From assembly GCA_000333855.2 (NCBI GenBank), contig CM007319.1, forward strand, positions 1,828,270 to 1,878,852: 50,583 nt of DNA, read 5' to 3'. The DNA comes from Endotrypanum monterogeii (taxonomy: Eukaryota > Euglenozoa > Kinetoplastea > Trypanosomatida > Trypanosomatidae). The notes under the pieces are model-generated. The model had not been told where the DNA came from and made no database searches. It was given only the letters and a program-made list of their open reading frames with translations. Below, in pieces: positions 38,000 through 48,542 of the stretch (its first letter is position 1; the number at the start of each line of letters is the position of its first letter). The translations under genes and the position numbers were made by a program.

Positions 38000-39106
38000 A
38001 TGGAGCGTATTCCGACTCACTCTTTCGACGCCTCAGCGAGGCTTCCGGTGCGTCAGAAGGAGGTTAAGTTTGACACGTTATGTGTAAACTCCGACGACCG
38101 CTTTCCCGAGGGTGTATTGGTCAAGTCAGAGGAGCGGCGCGGCTTCCGTCCCGCTACCAAGCTGGCCGCGCCGACTGTAATGCGGGCGCGAGGCCGTGCG
38201 GGGGGCACCTCAGAAACAGGGTTTACAGAATCTCTTCCTATCCTTCACGAGTTGTCCGGTGAGGATAAGGTTGCTCAGGTAATCCGACCGCGCGGACGCC
38301 AGCCTCGCGCTTCTGAGAGCCTTACCGATGCTACCCCTATTGCCCGAGCCAAAGGAAAAAGCAGCATGTCCCGCTCAGTGCACGCAGTGCCGAGCACGAT
38401 CCCCTCAACAGGGAACTTGTGGGTGGAGGGTAGCTCGGTGCTCAATCAAGACGTGAGCCTTGCCTCGGTGGCTCTTAATCATCTCTCCGATTGCGTTGCC
38501 CTAGAGCGCCGCCTCAAAGCGGAGTGGGAGGCGGCTCGTTTGGCGAAGATCCGTGCATTGCGCGCTGTCGTGAAGGTGTATATGCAGTCTCTGATTGATC
38601 CAGGGCCATATACGAAGTCAACAAATTTAAATGGAAAGGTGTCGTCGGAAACTCTGGCCGTGGCACGTTTCTCCGTCGTAACGAACACACTAGTCGGCAC
38701 GGTGCAAAATTTCATGCGTGCTTGTTATTCCCAACGACTATGCGCTGCGCGCTGTGCTGTACTAGGACATCATCTGCCGCCTACCGTGGCACGGGGAGCG
38801 AGCGCCGGATTTGCGGTGAACGTGTACTCGAGCGGACCAGACGGTGCGGGGCTGTCAGCGGAGGAGTCTTACTTGTCGCCAAGTCGAAGTACGGGCGATC
38901 ACCTAGAGGAGGAGGAAGTGAGTCGCATCAAGCAACTCTACTTTGACTATTTCGACTGCGAGGCCATGAGTATTAGCTCCGCGGTGCAGTCAGAGAGCGA
39001 TACATCCATCTTAGCCTATGGCGCTGCATCAACGTCGCAGCCATCAAGCACCATCCTGAGAGGAGAAACAAGCAGCTTCTCTCACTGCGCCTCAGGTACA
39101 ATGTGA
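38000..39106 (+). CDS. Hypothetical protein with central basic helix
   Basis: 368 residues from the ATG at 38000; longer in-frame versions exist upstream but look non-coding. Residues 1-130 are basic and disordered (RGRAGG, RPRGRQPRA). Residues about 150-255 look folded and helical: LNHLSDCVALERRLKAEWEA, LAKIRALRAVVKVYMQSLID, VVTNTLVGTVQNFMRACYSQ. The last 110 residues are acidic and Ser-rich, with RIKQLYFDYFDCEA as a possible docking helix. No targeting signal or enzyme motif. I do not recognise it; it may be kinetoplastid-specific. Confidence 0.75.
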   Translation: MERIPTHSFDASARLPVRQKEVKFDTLCVNSDDRFPEGVLVKSEERRGFRPATKLAAPTVMRARGRAGGTSETGFTESLPILHELSGEDKVAQVIRPRGRQPRASESLTDATPIARAKGKSSMSRSVHAVPSTIPSTGNLWVEGSSVLNQDVSLASVALNHLSDCVALERRLKAEWEAARLAKIRALRAVVKVYMQSLIDPGPYTKSTNLNGKVSSETLAVARFSVVTNTLVGTVQNFMRACYSQRLCAARCAVLGHHLPPTVARGASAGFAVNVYSSGPDGAGLSAEESYLSPSRSTGDHLEEEEVSRIKQLYFDYFDCEAMSISSAVQSESDTSILAYGAASTSQPSSTILRGETSSFSHCASGTM

Positions 39107-39543
39107 AGAATCAGCTGTGCGTTTGTCTTCCGAACGTCTGCATGTGCAACCTCTCGCACATATTGGAGCCTTTTTTTTTTCTCACCAACCAGTTTTATTC
39201 CCATCAAGTGCGGTTTCAGTCAGGGAGGGCGGATGGGCACGCGGTCATGGATGTTTCTCCTAAAACTTAACATTTCCTTACTGGCCGTCTCCCCCCACTT
39301 TGGTGCAGCTGCTGCGCGTGATATCTGTGCCATCGTGACTACTGCACGTATGGTCGAGCGGATGCTTTTTTTTCATATCTGCCCATGTAGCGGGGCTCCT
39401 CTCATCCCCTCTCCAAGGAAGGCACCGATTTTATGCTATGTGAGTTTCATGTAGTCCCCTGCTGTAAAACACCTTTTTATTGACCATGGCCAAACAAGCA
39501 AAAAAAATCTCTATGTATGTATACTAACACACATGTATGTATG

Positions 39544-39586
<43 letters not shown>

Positions 39587-40310
39587 GTGCGTGTGTGTGT
39601 GTGTGTATGTTTGTGTGTGTGCCTTTGTGTGCGCGTATATCGAGGGAGGAAGCAAGAGACTTGCATGTAGAGATCCATAGGTATATATTGGAAAGCGGGC
39701 ATTCGGGTAATGCTGACGCAACTGCGATGGATATGTTTAGAAACTGATTAGCAGACACTCATTGTCGTCGGTATTATACGACCGAGAGCACCTCCTTCCT
39801 GTTCTACAGAACAAATCTACTTGATTCTCTAGTCGTGAAGGTTTCGGGGAATAGATACGAATGGCGGCGAAGAAGGGGAGGATTCTCGAGGAGGCAGGGC
39901 AGACGCGGATCGGACTCCGTTATTTCGTCGGAGCTGTTTCCACAGCTGAGCGATGGGAGCGAACCAATAAAAAAAACAGCTTTCGTTACGTCTTTTCCAG
40001 ACAGCTGTGTCGTCTCCCGAGACTTTTCTGACCCACCTCCACGCCTCTTCTCGCCTCCGTCGTGCGCGGCTCACTCTTCTGAGGTGGGGAAAAAAACCTC
40101 ACTTTCTCGAATTTTTTTTTTCACGTTCTTTTCTTCTGCACTTTTCTGTTTTCTCTCATGGTGCTGGCCCGGGCACGTCTCACGGCGCAGTTTCCAGGTA
40201 AAGTGTCGAACTCAATTGAGCATTTTCGGCTTTCAAAGCAAGGGGGTTCAAGCAAGGTTTTTTTTTTTTTGTGGTGGGGGTGGAGGGGGAGGACGAACCC
40301 CTTAGTGGCG
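39107..40310. other. Intergenic region with TA/TG array
   Basis: No gene seen. The main landmark is a TA array followed by a TG array (39549-39623). T-runs near 40110 and 40258-40270 precede a G-rich stretch just before the next start; the AG signal for the next gene is not obvious. Confidence 0.55.
39549..39623. repeat. Compound TA-TG microsatellite
   Basis: About 17 TA units followed by an imperfect TG array. Confidence 0.92.
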
Positions 40311-41187
40311 ATGCAAACTGATGGTCGCGAATGGAATCCCGGACGCGCAGACTTTTGGGAGCACTTTTACGATCAGGAAGAGGGGCGTCTTCAAAAAAAA
40401 GGAGTTGCGCAACCGAAAGGCGCGCGAAATTGTCGAGCATGGAAGTTTGATGAATCACTACGAGTGGTTTATGGGGTATCCCCTCTATGAGGATGCATTA
40501 CAGGCGTGTCTGAAAAATACATGCATGGTGTTTTCAGGAGATATCGCTGCCCGTATTCTTCATGTAGGATGCGGGAACAGCGATTTCTGTGATCACGCAG
40601 AGGCTTTGTTCTCAGGCTTGCGCTCTGTTCCCTCTTCGTCCTCGCGCGCGTCGGAGGTGCTCAACATTGACATCAACCGGAACATAATCGTACACCTTGC
40701 GAATCGATTCCCAGAACGGCTCTACGCAGTGGGGAACTGCTGCAACTTACACGTGACTCGGTCGAATACCCTGCCACTGACCTATGATGCTCCTTGGTAC
40801 ATATGCGGCTCGGACTTGGGACTTTGCACTATACGGCACAGCTCTGTCGACCTTGTGTTCGATAAGGGGACTGCTGATGCCCTTCTGAGTTCCTTCGCGG
40901 GAGAGTACAACCCCAATATGGAGGCCTACGTGGGTGAGACTCTCAAGGTGCTTCGTCCCGGTGGTGTTCTGTTCCTCATTTCGATTAACAGTGAGGATGT
41001 TCTGAACCCTTACTTTCTCTCCGCCGAGGACGACTTGAAGGCCTTTCAGTTGAGGTACACCAATGTTATTGAGCTAGGTGCCCAGGAGCTTCAGCAACTC
41101 CGCGTGGAGACGTTGGGTTCTCGGTACTGCTGCTACGGTTACACTGTCATTAAGTCGACTTCCCCAGAGCATCTGTCATCGCCGTAA
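40311..41187 (+). CDS. METTL13/EEF1AKMT4-like methyltransferase, frame broken at an A8 run
   Basis: A seven-beta-strand SAM-dependent methyltransferase. In the downstream frame: NHYEWFMGYP, motif I ILHVGCGN (40555-40578), the acidic LNIDIN, and VDLVFDKGTADALLS with the DKGT-x-D signature of the METTL13/EEF1AKMT4 group, which methylates elongation factor 1A, then LKVLRPGGVLFLIS. The family's N-terminal Y/FW-E-x-x-Y element is present too, but in another frame: RADFWEHFYDQEEGRLQ from the ATG at 40311. The two frames meet at eight A residues (40393-40400), and one A fewer would join them into one chain of about 291 residues. As it stands, either the sequence has an indel error, the gene is broken, or the protein starts at 40321 in the downstream frame with an atypical N-terminus. 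Confidence 0.8.
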
Positions 41188-41256
41188 AGTTTCCACCAAC
41201 GGTTTCTACCTGAGAGTCGATCTGGTAATGCAAAGCTATCCGAGAGCCGCAGAGAC

Positions 41257-41289
<33 letters not shown>

Positions 41290-41584
41290 CTTCAAGTCTT
41301 TAAAGCAACGGAAATGATGTGAAGTAGCTGCTACCTGCCTCGGCCATCGCCGCGACTTGCATTCTTTTATTTATCACCCCACCCCCCGAGGGCTCCATTC
41401 ACCGCAATGCACATCCTCACAGTACCTGATGTGGTTACAATCGCATCTCCCTCTTCCAATATGCTCCCTATTTCCACCCCTTATCATTCCGTTTGATGTT
41501 CACCACAGTAACCTGATAGAAAATTCAGACCACTCGTACCTTATTTTTTTTTACTTGCGCAGATCTCTGCGCACCGTCTGCCTC
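41188..41584. other. Short intergenic region with TG array
   Basis: A TG array at 41260-41287, then C-runs and a T-run (41541-41552) leading to CAG at 41560-41562. No gene. Confidence 0.65.
41541..41562 (+). promoter_or_regulatory. Probable trans-splice acceptor for the BT1-family gene
   Basis: A T-run followed by GCAG at 41559-41562, 22 nt before the ATG at 41585. Confidence 0.6.
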
Positions 41585-43465
41585 ATGTGCGATCATCAAC
41601 GTGTCGACTCAAAGACAGACTTGTCGTCATCACAGGTGGAGGAGTATGTCCATCCGGCCTCCGCTTGCGTGCTGCGAGCTGCACCGTTTGTCAATTACAT
41701 ACCAATCTTCAACATCACCATCCGTTCGTTCCACCCAAAGCTCGTCTTCGCTATCTGCATGCAGCGCATGTTTGAAAAAGGCGTTGCCAGCGGGCTGATA
41801 CGACATTCGCTTCAACCAATGTTGACGGGGCGCTATGAGCTTTCAGGTAAACTGTACCAGCGTTACGCCTCCTCCTACTCATTGGGCTGGGCACTGAGCT
41901 CACTCATCACTGTGATGGCAGACACAATTGCGGTGTTCGGCTACACAAAGCGCTGGTACTGTGTGCTTTCGGCACTGTGTGGAGCTCTCTTCGCGGTGCT
42001 GTACGGGTTACTGCCTGCAGATGAGTCGAGCGCCAAGCCCGCTGCTGTGTTCTTGATTATGACGGCATTGTTCATGAGCAACATTGACGTGTTTGCTGTG
42101 GCGCTGTACAGTGAGCATATTCGCCGCCGTCCATCTGCTGGGCCAGCTCTGGTGAGTTGGATGTGGGGCACGGCACTTATCGGACTCATGGTCTCCAGCT
42201 TGATTCAGGGTCCCCTTTCTGACAAGGGCATGGCACAGGTCGGTGTGTTTATCGCCGGGGGCATCGTTTTTATGTCAGGACTTCTTTTTTTGTTCAACCT
42301 TCTCCAAGAACGGCGAAATAAAGTTGCGCGTTGGGCCGACGCCAAGCTTGAGTTTCTCAAGAAAAGCAACACCCCTGACCACGCGATAAGAGAAAGCTTG
42401 TCATCCCCGAAAAGCAGCTTTGATGCAGAGCAGGTCGCGGGTCAAGTAGATGACGACGAGGATGGTGAGAGGGCTGCTTCTTATGAGCAGAAATTCGTGC
42501 CACCGCAAGTGAAAACATACCTCGGGGGTGTATTAGAAATAAACCAGGATGTCTTTTTGCAGAACTGGCGGATGGCGTTGTTCTGTCTGATTCTCACACT
42601 TGGCGTCATCGGACATGCGATCGTGAACATTATGGGAACAACTTCGAACATTATGTGTTCTTGTATCACTGTCGCGTTGGTGGTGTGCATCAGCTCATAT
42701 TTCACACTTCCAAGAACGATTGCAAACACGGTTGTGTTCTTCTATTTCAACGCCATTTTATATTTGAACCTTCCCGGTGTGTTGAACACCTTCTACAGGG
42801 CTTCCCCGTCATGCGTCCCGGGTGGGCCAAACTTTTCCTACACCTTCTACGATGCAATGACCGGCGTTGTGGGCAACATTGCAAGCATTGCTGGTACGAT
42901 GATTTTCACTCACCTCTTCCCCAACCGAAGCTATCGTTTTGTCATGAGCCTTTCTGCGGTTCTCCTGCCTGCTGCCTCTATGTTCGATCTGATCATCCTG
43001 AAGCGTTGGAACGTCGCCATCGGCATACCTGATCACGCCATGTACGTTTTCGGGGACGCCGTCATCTACGAAGTCTGTGATATGCTCTTGAATATGCCCA
43101 CAATGATGCTGATGTGCCGTATTGCACCACGCGGCGCTGAGTCGATAGTGTTCGCCATCCTGGCAAGTATCTACCACCTCGGTACCTCTACTTCAACCGC
43201 GATCGGCTACTTGCTCATGGACACCATCTGGCCGGTGGTAACCAAGGGTAAGTGTGACTACAGCAACGCACCTTGGCTTGTCATTACTGGGCATATTATT
43301 GCCCCCTTATTTATTTTCCCTTTGGCTTATATTTTCCTTCCATCAGCGCGCATCAGCGATAATATTGACCACACAGGTCAAAAAATAACAGTCGCCGAAA
43401 CCTCAGAACACTGTAGTGAGCCTACACGCGAGCCAGCTGCCGCGACGAAGAAGACGAGCGGCTAA
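41585..43465 (+). CDS. Folate/biopterin transporter, BT1 family
   Basis: 626 residues with about 12 membrane spans, a polytopic transporter of the BT1 (FBT) branch of the major facilitator superfamily, which imports folates and pterins that trypanosomatids cannot make. The cytosolic N-terminus (about 1-45) precedes spans in two groups, split by a long hydrophilic loop near 240-320 (LLQERRNKVARWADAKLEF, then an acidic DDDEDGE stretch). Family-like elements are FMSNIDVFAVALYSEH, SSLIQGPLSD, a glycine-rich span after it, and NMPTMMLMCRIAPRGAESIVFA near the C-terminus. The tail is Thr/Glu/Lys-rich. The frame is open upstream but the ATG at 41585 follows a T-run/CAG by 22 nt. Members carry different substrates (biopterin, folate, S-adenosylmethionine), so the exact one is open. 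It is the last + strand gene before the strand switch. Confidence 0.92.
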   Translation: MCDHQRVDSKTDLSSSQVEEYVHPASACVLRAAPFVNYIPIFNITIRSFHPKLVFAICMQRMFEKGVASGLIRHSLQPMLTGRYELSGKLYQRYASSYSLGWALSSLITVMADTIAVFGYTKRWYCVLSALCGALFAVLYGLLPADESSAKPAAVFLIMTALFMSNIDVFAVALYSEHIRRRPSAGPALVSWMWGTALIGLMVSSLIQGPLSDKGMAQVGVFIAGGIVFMSGLLFLFNLLQERRNKVARWADAKLEFLKKSNTPDHAIRESLSSPKSSFDAEQVAGQVDDDEDGERAASYEQKFVPPQVKTYLGGVLEINQDVFLQNWRMALFCLILTLGVIGHAIVNIMGTTSNIMCSCITVALVVCISSYFTLPRTIANTVVFFYFNAILYLNLPGVLNTFYRASPSCVPGGPNFSYTFYDAMTGVVGNIASIAGTMIFTHLFPNRSYRFVMSLSAVLLPAASMFDLIILKRWNVAIGIPDHAMYVFGDAVIYEVCDMLLNMPTMMLMCRIAPRGAESIVFAILASIYHLGTSTSTAIGYLLMDTIWPVVTKGKCDYSNAPWLVITGHIIAPLFIFPLAYIFLPSARISDNIDHTGQKITVAETSEHCSEPTREPAAATKKTSG

Positions 43466-43674
43466 CGAGTCGGAACCATTTGTGATTTCTTCGACGGTCA
43501 AACACACAGGCCTATAGGCTAAAATGAAAGAATTTTATGGATTTTTTTCACGGCTCCCACCCTCCCCTTACCCTCGCGACTCCTCGTTTCTAACGCATAT
43601 TTTTCCTCTTACCGTGGGCGCCGTGAACCGTTTTTTCACTTCTTTTCGATCATTTGTACTTACTGTTCATGAAA

Positions 43675-43718
43675 TATATATATATATATATATCTGTGTG
43701 TGTGTGTGTGTGTGTGTG
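43675..43718. repeat. Compound TA-TG microsatellite
   Basis: About 9 TA units followed by about 12 TG units, 200 nt after the transporter gene. Confidence 0.9.
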
Positions 43719-46437
43719 TTTCTTTGTTTGTCATGACCGGAAGTTTGCGCGTGTCTATTTCTTTTTGAATTGTCCCTTCGCAACTCCTTCAGTAGGGGAT
43801 TGGTGCCCTCGTTTCCGGTCTTATCATATATATATATATATATTGACCAGCGGCTGCAGTTGAACAGTTTCTCTTGTGTATTTTTTTTCCTGTCCACCTT
43901 TCAAAGGGTTGAGCGAGGAGAGTGATCGACTCTTTCGTCTCTCTATAGATCTCTGTGCCCCACACCTTTCATGAGCGGATTTCTTTGGTAGCCGCTGCAA
44001 TGTGTGGGTGTCGAGCAGTGTGTTTATGCATGAGCTTTATCGCCTTATTTTTTCAACTCCCTTTTTTTTCCCCTCCCTAACTGTTTTTGCATATGTTTCA
44101 TGTTTGTCTCCTGCCTCCCTATTTCGAAAGCTCAGAGCACATCCGCAGCTTTCCGCTAAACTATGAGAAAGCTGGTGTCCAATGCCGAGGCTCTCGGGGT
44201 AGCAGATCCAGGACGTAAACACTAGTAATGTGTCTCACACGCCTTTCGCTTATTTAGAGGGGGGGTTTAACGCGGCAAAGGAAAAAAAAACCTGTATATG
44301 TATTGTTTCTAAAAAGAATAATACACATGCAATAACTCTAATATTGAAAAAAAAAACGTGACTGCTTCTAAGGGAGGCGGGCGAGTGCGTGTGTGTATGT
44401 GTGTGTGTTTGCTGATGTAGGTAATGGTGGCATCAATAGCTGACGTTTGTATTGTGGTGTTTTCGTGACAAGCATTAGGAGAAACGCATCTGCTCCACAC
44501 TCGTCGAGCACGTCTTTTTGTGCTTTGCATATGCATCTGGTCAAAAAAAAAATGAATTGCCCCCGGTGCTTTCCGTCTGCCTGCCTTCGGGAAGGAGAAC
44601 AGCAGAAGGGCAAACCAAGTCACTGAAACGGGGAAAAAATTCAGTTCTTTGAAATTAAGGATGGAACAAAAGCACCTTTCATCTTTTTTTTTTTTTATTT
44701 GGAGATATTCTTAAGTAACACTGTTCTGATTTTCTGCGCGCGTGTTTTTGATAATGCCTTCGGAGAATTTGTCTTTTGTCCTCCAACTCGTCTCATCCAA
44801 CAGGGGCGTAAAAGAGCAAAGGAATTTGGTGCGAAGTGGCACGTATCGCGTGTCGTTATGGAAAATAGATTTTGTATGCTCTTGTTAGTACGAAAGGGGG
44901 GGGGAGAACAAGATGCTTCTTATTTTTTTTTTTACCGAACAATTCTTCGCTCTGGGATTTAACACTTCGTGGCACAATATCTATATCCACTGTTCTTCTA
45001 GTCCATCGCCTTTTATGTCCTGTTGAGGAGGTTCACCGAATCGATAGGGGTGTGCGCCACCGATGGCCTTGTGGCTATGTGGGTGGCGGAGGCTCGGAAA
45101 ACGTTTGAGTGGACCATATGGCGCTTTACGCGGGAGTTCAACATGCCGATTTTTTTCTTGCCTGAGATCGGTTGATGCTACCGCAAGCTATCATAAATGA
45201 TGTTCCTGGTAGAAAGTTACGTGAAGGTAGAAGTCTTTTGCCTCCCATACTGTCTTGATGTTATTATGTTCGTGAATCTTTACGACGCTGCTCTGCTCTT
45301 GTCCTTTGCGTGTTGTTCGTGCCCCTGCTTATTCTTCTCTGGTCCCTTCTTTGCCTCCACACACACGCACACATATTTTGAAAGTACACTCAGGGGTTCT
45401 GTGAGCATTGAGGTGATTGTGAGTGTTCACATCGGGGCGATGGCACCCCGTGTCGCCTTTCAGTTCTTGTCAACTGATTTTCTCGGCAAATTCATATAGC
45501 CCACCCTCCGTTGACTGACGGAGTTGTTGAAATATATTTTTTTGGGGGTGGGTGGGGGATTCTCTGCTGGTCCAGCAGACACCTAGCAATAGGTCTCATC
45601 TGTTTTATGACACTCACTCCTGAGCACACCCTAGTTTGAAAGGGTAGCAGCTAAAGACTACAGCAGCATGTAGGAGGTAAAGATGCTGGAAAGCAGTGGA
45701 TCGGTATCACCGAAAATGCAGGGAGAAGCAGAGGTGACAGCGTATCACCCAGTCTACATCTATCACAAATATTTACCTCATGTGATAAGAGGTATCCCGG
45801 GTGTGCAGGATTCCATGCGGGGGTTCTGGTCCCTCACCTTTACCTTTAGTAATACGATTCTCTTACTGTGTTCTCTAGGAGTCTTCCGATCGTGTCTGTC
45901 AAGGACCATGCGCGAGTCTTTCTATTCCTCTCGATAGAGCTGAATTTGAGAGGCCCTTGTGGATGGGGAGGGGGCGTCAGGCGCCGAAAGGCAGCCTCTG
46001 TCCATGTCCCAACAATCGATGAGCTCCTTAAACACTACGTCTGCTCCTTTTCCTGGCAACATTGCGTCTTTAGGGCACACAGCCCCTCTACCCGTACATG
46101 CCTACCCAAAGGTGTGCAAGATACATTTGCCTGTGTTTTGGCGCTGTATTCCATTCGGCCATCATGGATAAGCGAGAGTACTCGCATGTTTTTTTTTTTG
46201 GGGGGGGGGGCTCTTCTCAACAGCTCAGCTCTTGACAAAAAACGCACACATGGGTGCATACAATGCTCATCGGCTGTATCTACGTCCTTCCGGTCAGCTG
46301 TTTAGATTGGTTTACCTAGCTCTGGTGTTTTGATTGGATAGGTGTCACGTGTGTTGCATTCCTCCGTGATGCTTTTCTTCAGAACAACCTCGTTCAAAGG
46401 GCGTGTGACCAGCACTCAGCTTCTGTATGCATCGGAT

Positions 46438-46854
46438 ATGTTGCTCCCTTGTAGCCTTCTCCAAACATCTCTCCTGGGATCTGTTTCATGTGAAATGTGC
46501 AAAGGTCAACTTCCCGACCCTGACACGGTGGTTTCGGATGAGATGGGTGAGGTTCAGACATTGGTCGCCGATTGTGGTCGACAGACAAGTGATGATCAAG
46601 TTCTTTTTCCGAGAGAGCACGTAGAGGAGGGAAACCTAAACTTGAGCACCGCTTACACGTACATGGTCAAATGTTTGGCCCTTAAGAGTGCCTACACATT
46701 GGGCATGAAGAAGGGCGACGTCCGTCGAGAATTTAGTGAGTGCGAAGAGCTGCGTCTTGATTTCCGCATCTCCACCCAGAGGGTTTGTGACAGGCCGTGT
46801 GATGCGCCGGAATGTTCTGCACCTGGAGCATCGCCCCGGCGGCTGTCGTATTAG
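46438..46854 (+). CDS. Possible small gene or relic ORF in the strand-switch region
   Basis: 138 codons from the ATG at 46438 (an earlier in-frame ATG is at 46369), ending at a TAG. Unlike other ORFs in the gap it has no homopolymer runs and its codons look like those of real genes here. The chain starts hydrophobic (MLLPCSLLQTSLLG), then has CEMCKG, an acidic part and KKGDVRREFSECEELRLDF, ending in a cysteine-rich tail. An AG at 46381-46382 after TTTTCTTC could be an acceptor, but the first ATG after it is in another frame (46426). I do not recognise it. It may be a real small gene, the rest of a decayed one, or chance. Confidence 0.3.
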   Translation: MLLPCSLLQTSLLGSVSCEMCKGQLPDPDTVVSDEMGEVQTLVADCGRQTSDDQVLFPREHVEEGNLNLSTAYTYMVKCLALKSAYTLGMKKGDVRREFSECEELRLDFRISTQRVCDRPCDAPECSAPGASPRRLSY

Positions 46855-47050
46855 GTTCCCTTCTGCCTCCGCCCAACATGCCGCTGGCCATCCTGAAGCC
46901 TGCCATATTTGAACACCTCAATAACGTCTTCTAACAGCCCACAGGTGCGGCCAGTTTTTGCTCTTTATTACTTACATGCGGTTTCCGAAAGGAATGCACC
47001 GCAACTGCATGGTGGTAGTGTAATGAGCGTTGTAGCACCGGCCGTAGGCT

Positions 47051-47085
<35 letters not shown>
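47051..47085. repeat. TA dinucleotide microsatellite
   Basis: About 17 TA units inside the strand-switch region. Confidence 0.93.
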
Positions 47086-47087
<2 letters not shown>

Positions 47088-47785
47088 AAATCACAATCTA
47101 TCTTCCATCCTGTTTGTTACCTCTAGGATTACCGCCACTGCGTTCGTTATAATTTATATCAGCGCAGAGTGCTAGTGCGTGCCCCAGAGATTTCCGTGGC
47201 ATGCTACCAGCACCTTTGTGGACTCGATGGCATTGGGAAAGGTTCACCCGAATTAAAATTTGCAGATGCTGCTGCTCGTATCACACGCGGCCGAGCGCAG
47301 CTCGGTGACGTTCTTATTTCTTCATATTTTAATGCCGCATTTTCGTGCATGCTTCACTTGGTATGCGATGTCTGTTTCGGGTGCTTTTTTTCGAGGGTCA
47401 TTGAGTTCTATTTCACCCTTTAACTTCTCCACTTTCTTATATGAGGGGGAGTTTTCCCTATCGTTCCTCTTTTCGGCGTCTGATGACAGGGCATCGGGAC
47501 GGCATCAACACGGATAAGTGACGCTTTTTTTTTTTCAGCTTTCGCCACAGTTCTGTGTGGATCCCGGAGTTACCGGTATGGCGCGTATCTGTATACACTC
47601 AACATCGCTTAGTTCACACCATCCAAGACATTCTCCCCCACTTCTACCCTGTTCCTTACCGACTTTTGTTTCTTGCTTGCCTTTGGTGCTCTATTTCTCG
47701 CCTTCCGAGAAACCATCTGCAGAACTTCCTGAACTACTGTCGCAGTTCTTGTCGTCTTTCTCCTCACGCCTCTCCTAGACCTTAA

Positions 47786-47786
<1 letters not shown>

Positions 47787-47828
<42 letters not shown>

Positions 47829-47832
47829 TATT
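47787..47832. repeat. TA dinucleotide microsatellite
   Basis: About 18 TA units with one interruption (TACATATA) at the right side, inside the strand-switch region. Confidence 0.92.
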
Positions 47833-48542
47833 GTATCATTTGTATCAGCCCCTCGAGTGCCATCAAAGAAAAAAGGCAAAACAAAATTAAAGGCAGTATG
47901 CACGCTAGCCTAAAAAAATCTCAAGACGAAATTAAGACGATGAACATCCCTCTTCTCGCCGCCACATACGGGCAGACGCTCAGATACGTAGCAAGAGAGG
48001 TCCACAAAACCACCCAAGTGAAAACCGAAAAGATACCTTGCAAGACGGAGTGCAGAACCTATAAATAAATAAAAATACAAACACAATTAGTATTATCCTT
48101 TTTCTCCCTCCTTTCTCTGCGAGCCTATGCGAACAGCGTCACCTCAAACACATACCCACGCACCCTTCCTCGGTGAGGATGGATAGATGAATACGTCTGT
48201 TAAGTCCCGGAATGGCAAACACACAAGGAAACGCGGGGAAAAAAGATAATGATAGAAATTGGACTCCCCCGGCATGAAGGGACAAAAGCCAAGGCACGAC
48301 AAGATGCTCCCAAAGAAGGGTAATGTAGAAGTGCGCTCGAGTCCGTAGCAATCCGTTCCCCTGTGTAGATGAAATCCACAAAGGGGGGGAGGAAGAAACA
48401 AAGGAGGGCAACAGACTGGGGAAGGGGGGGGATGATGAGCATCGACGCAGATATCTATGGAGGACACTCCGTTCTCGTTTGCAGGATCGTGGTGGCCTGG
48501 AACACTGGAAGGCAATGCTTTCATGCAGTGTTGCCGTTAGGC

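Larger units (their letters stand above)
43466..48542. other. Convergent strand-switch region
   Basis: About 5.1 kb between the last + strand gene and the stop of the - strand RRM gene. Two polycistronic units converge here, so RNA polymerase II transcription probably ends within it; in kinetoplastids such sites often carry base J and the histone variant H3.V, and sometimes tRNA genes, of which I found none. Contents: a TA-TG array (43675-43718), a TA array (43827-43843), TA arrays at 47051-47085 and 47787-47822, G- and T-runs, GC-richer patches (44960-45120, 45680-46080), and one coding-looking ORF (46438-46854). Confidence 0.75.

Noticed and set aside
45683..46305. Overlapping ORFs in two frames that might be one broken gene
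   Set aside because: Neither frame shows a recognisable protein and the switch points cannot be placed, so a pseudogene call is not supported.
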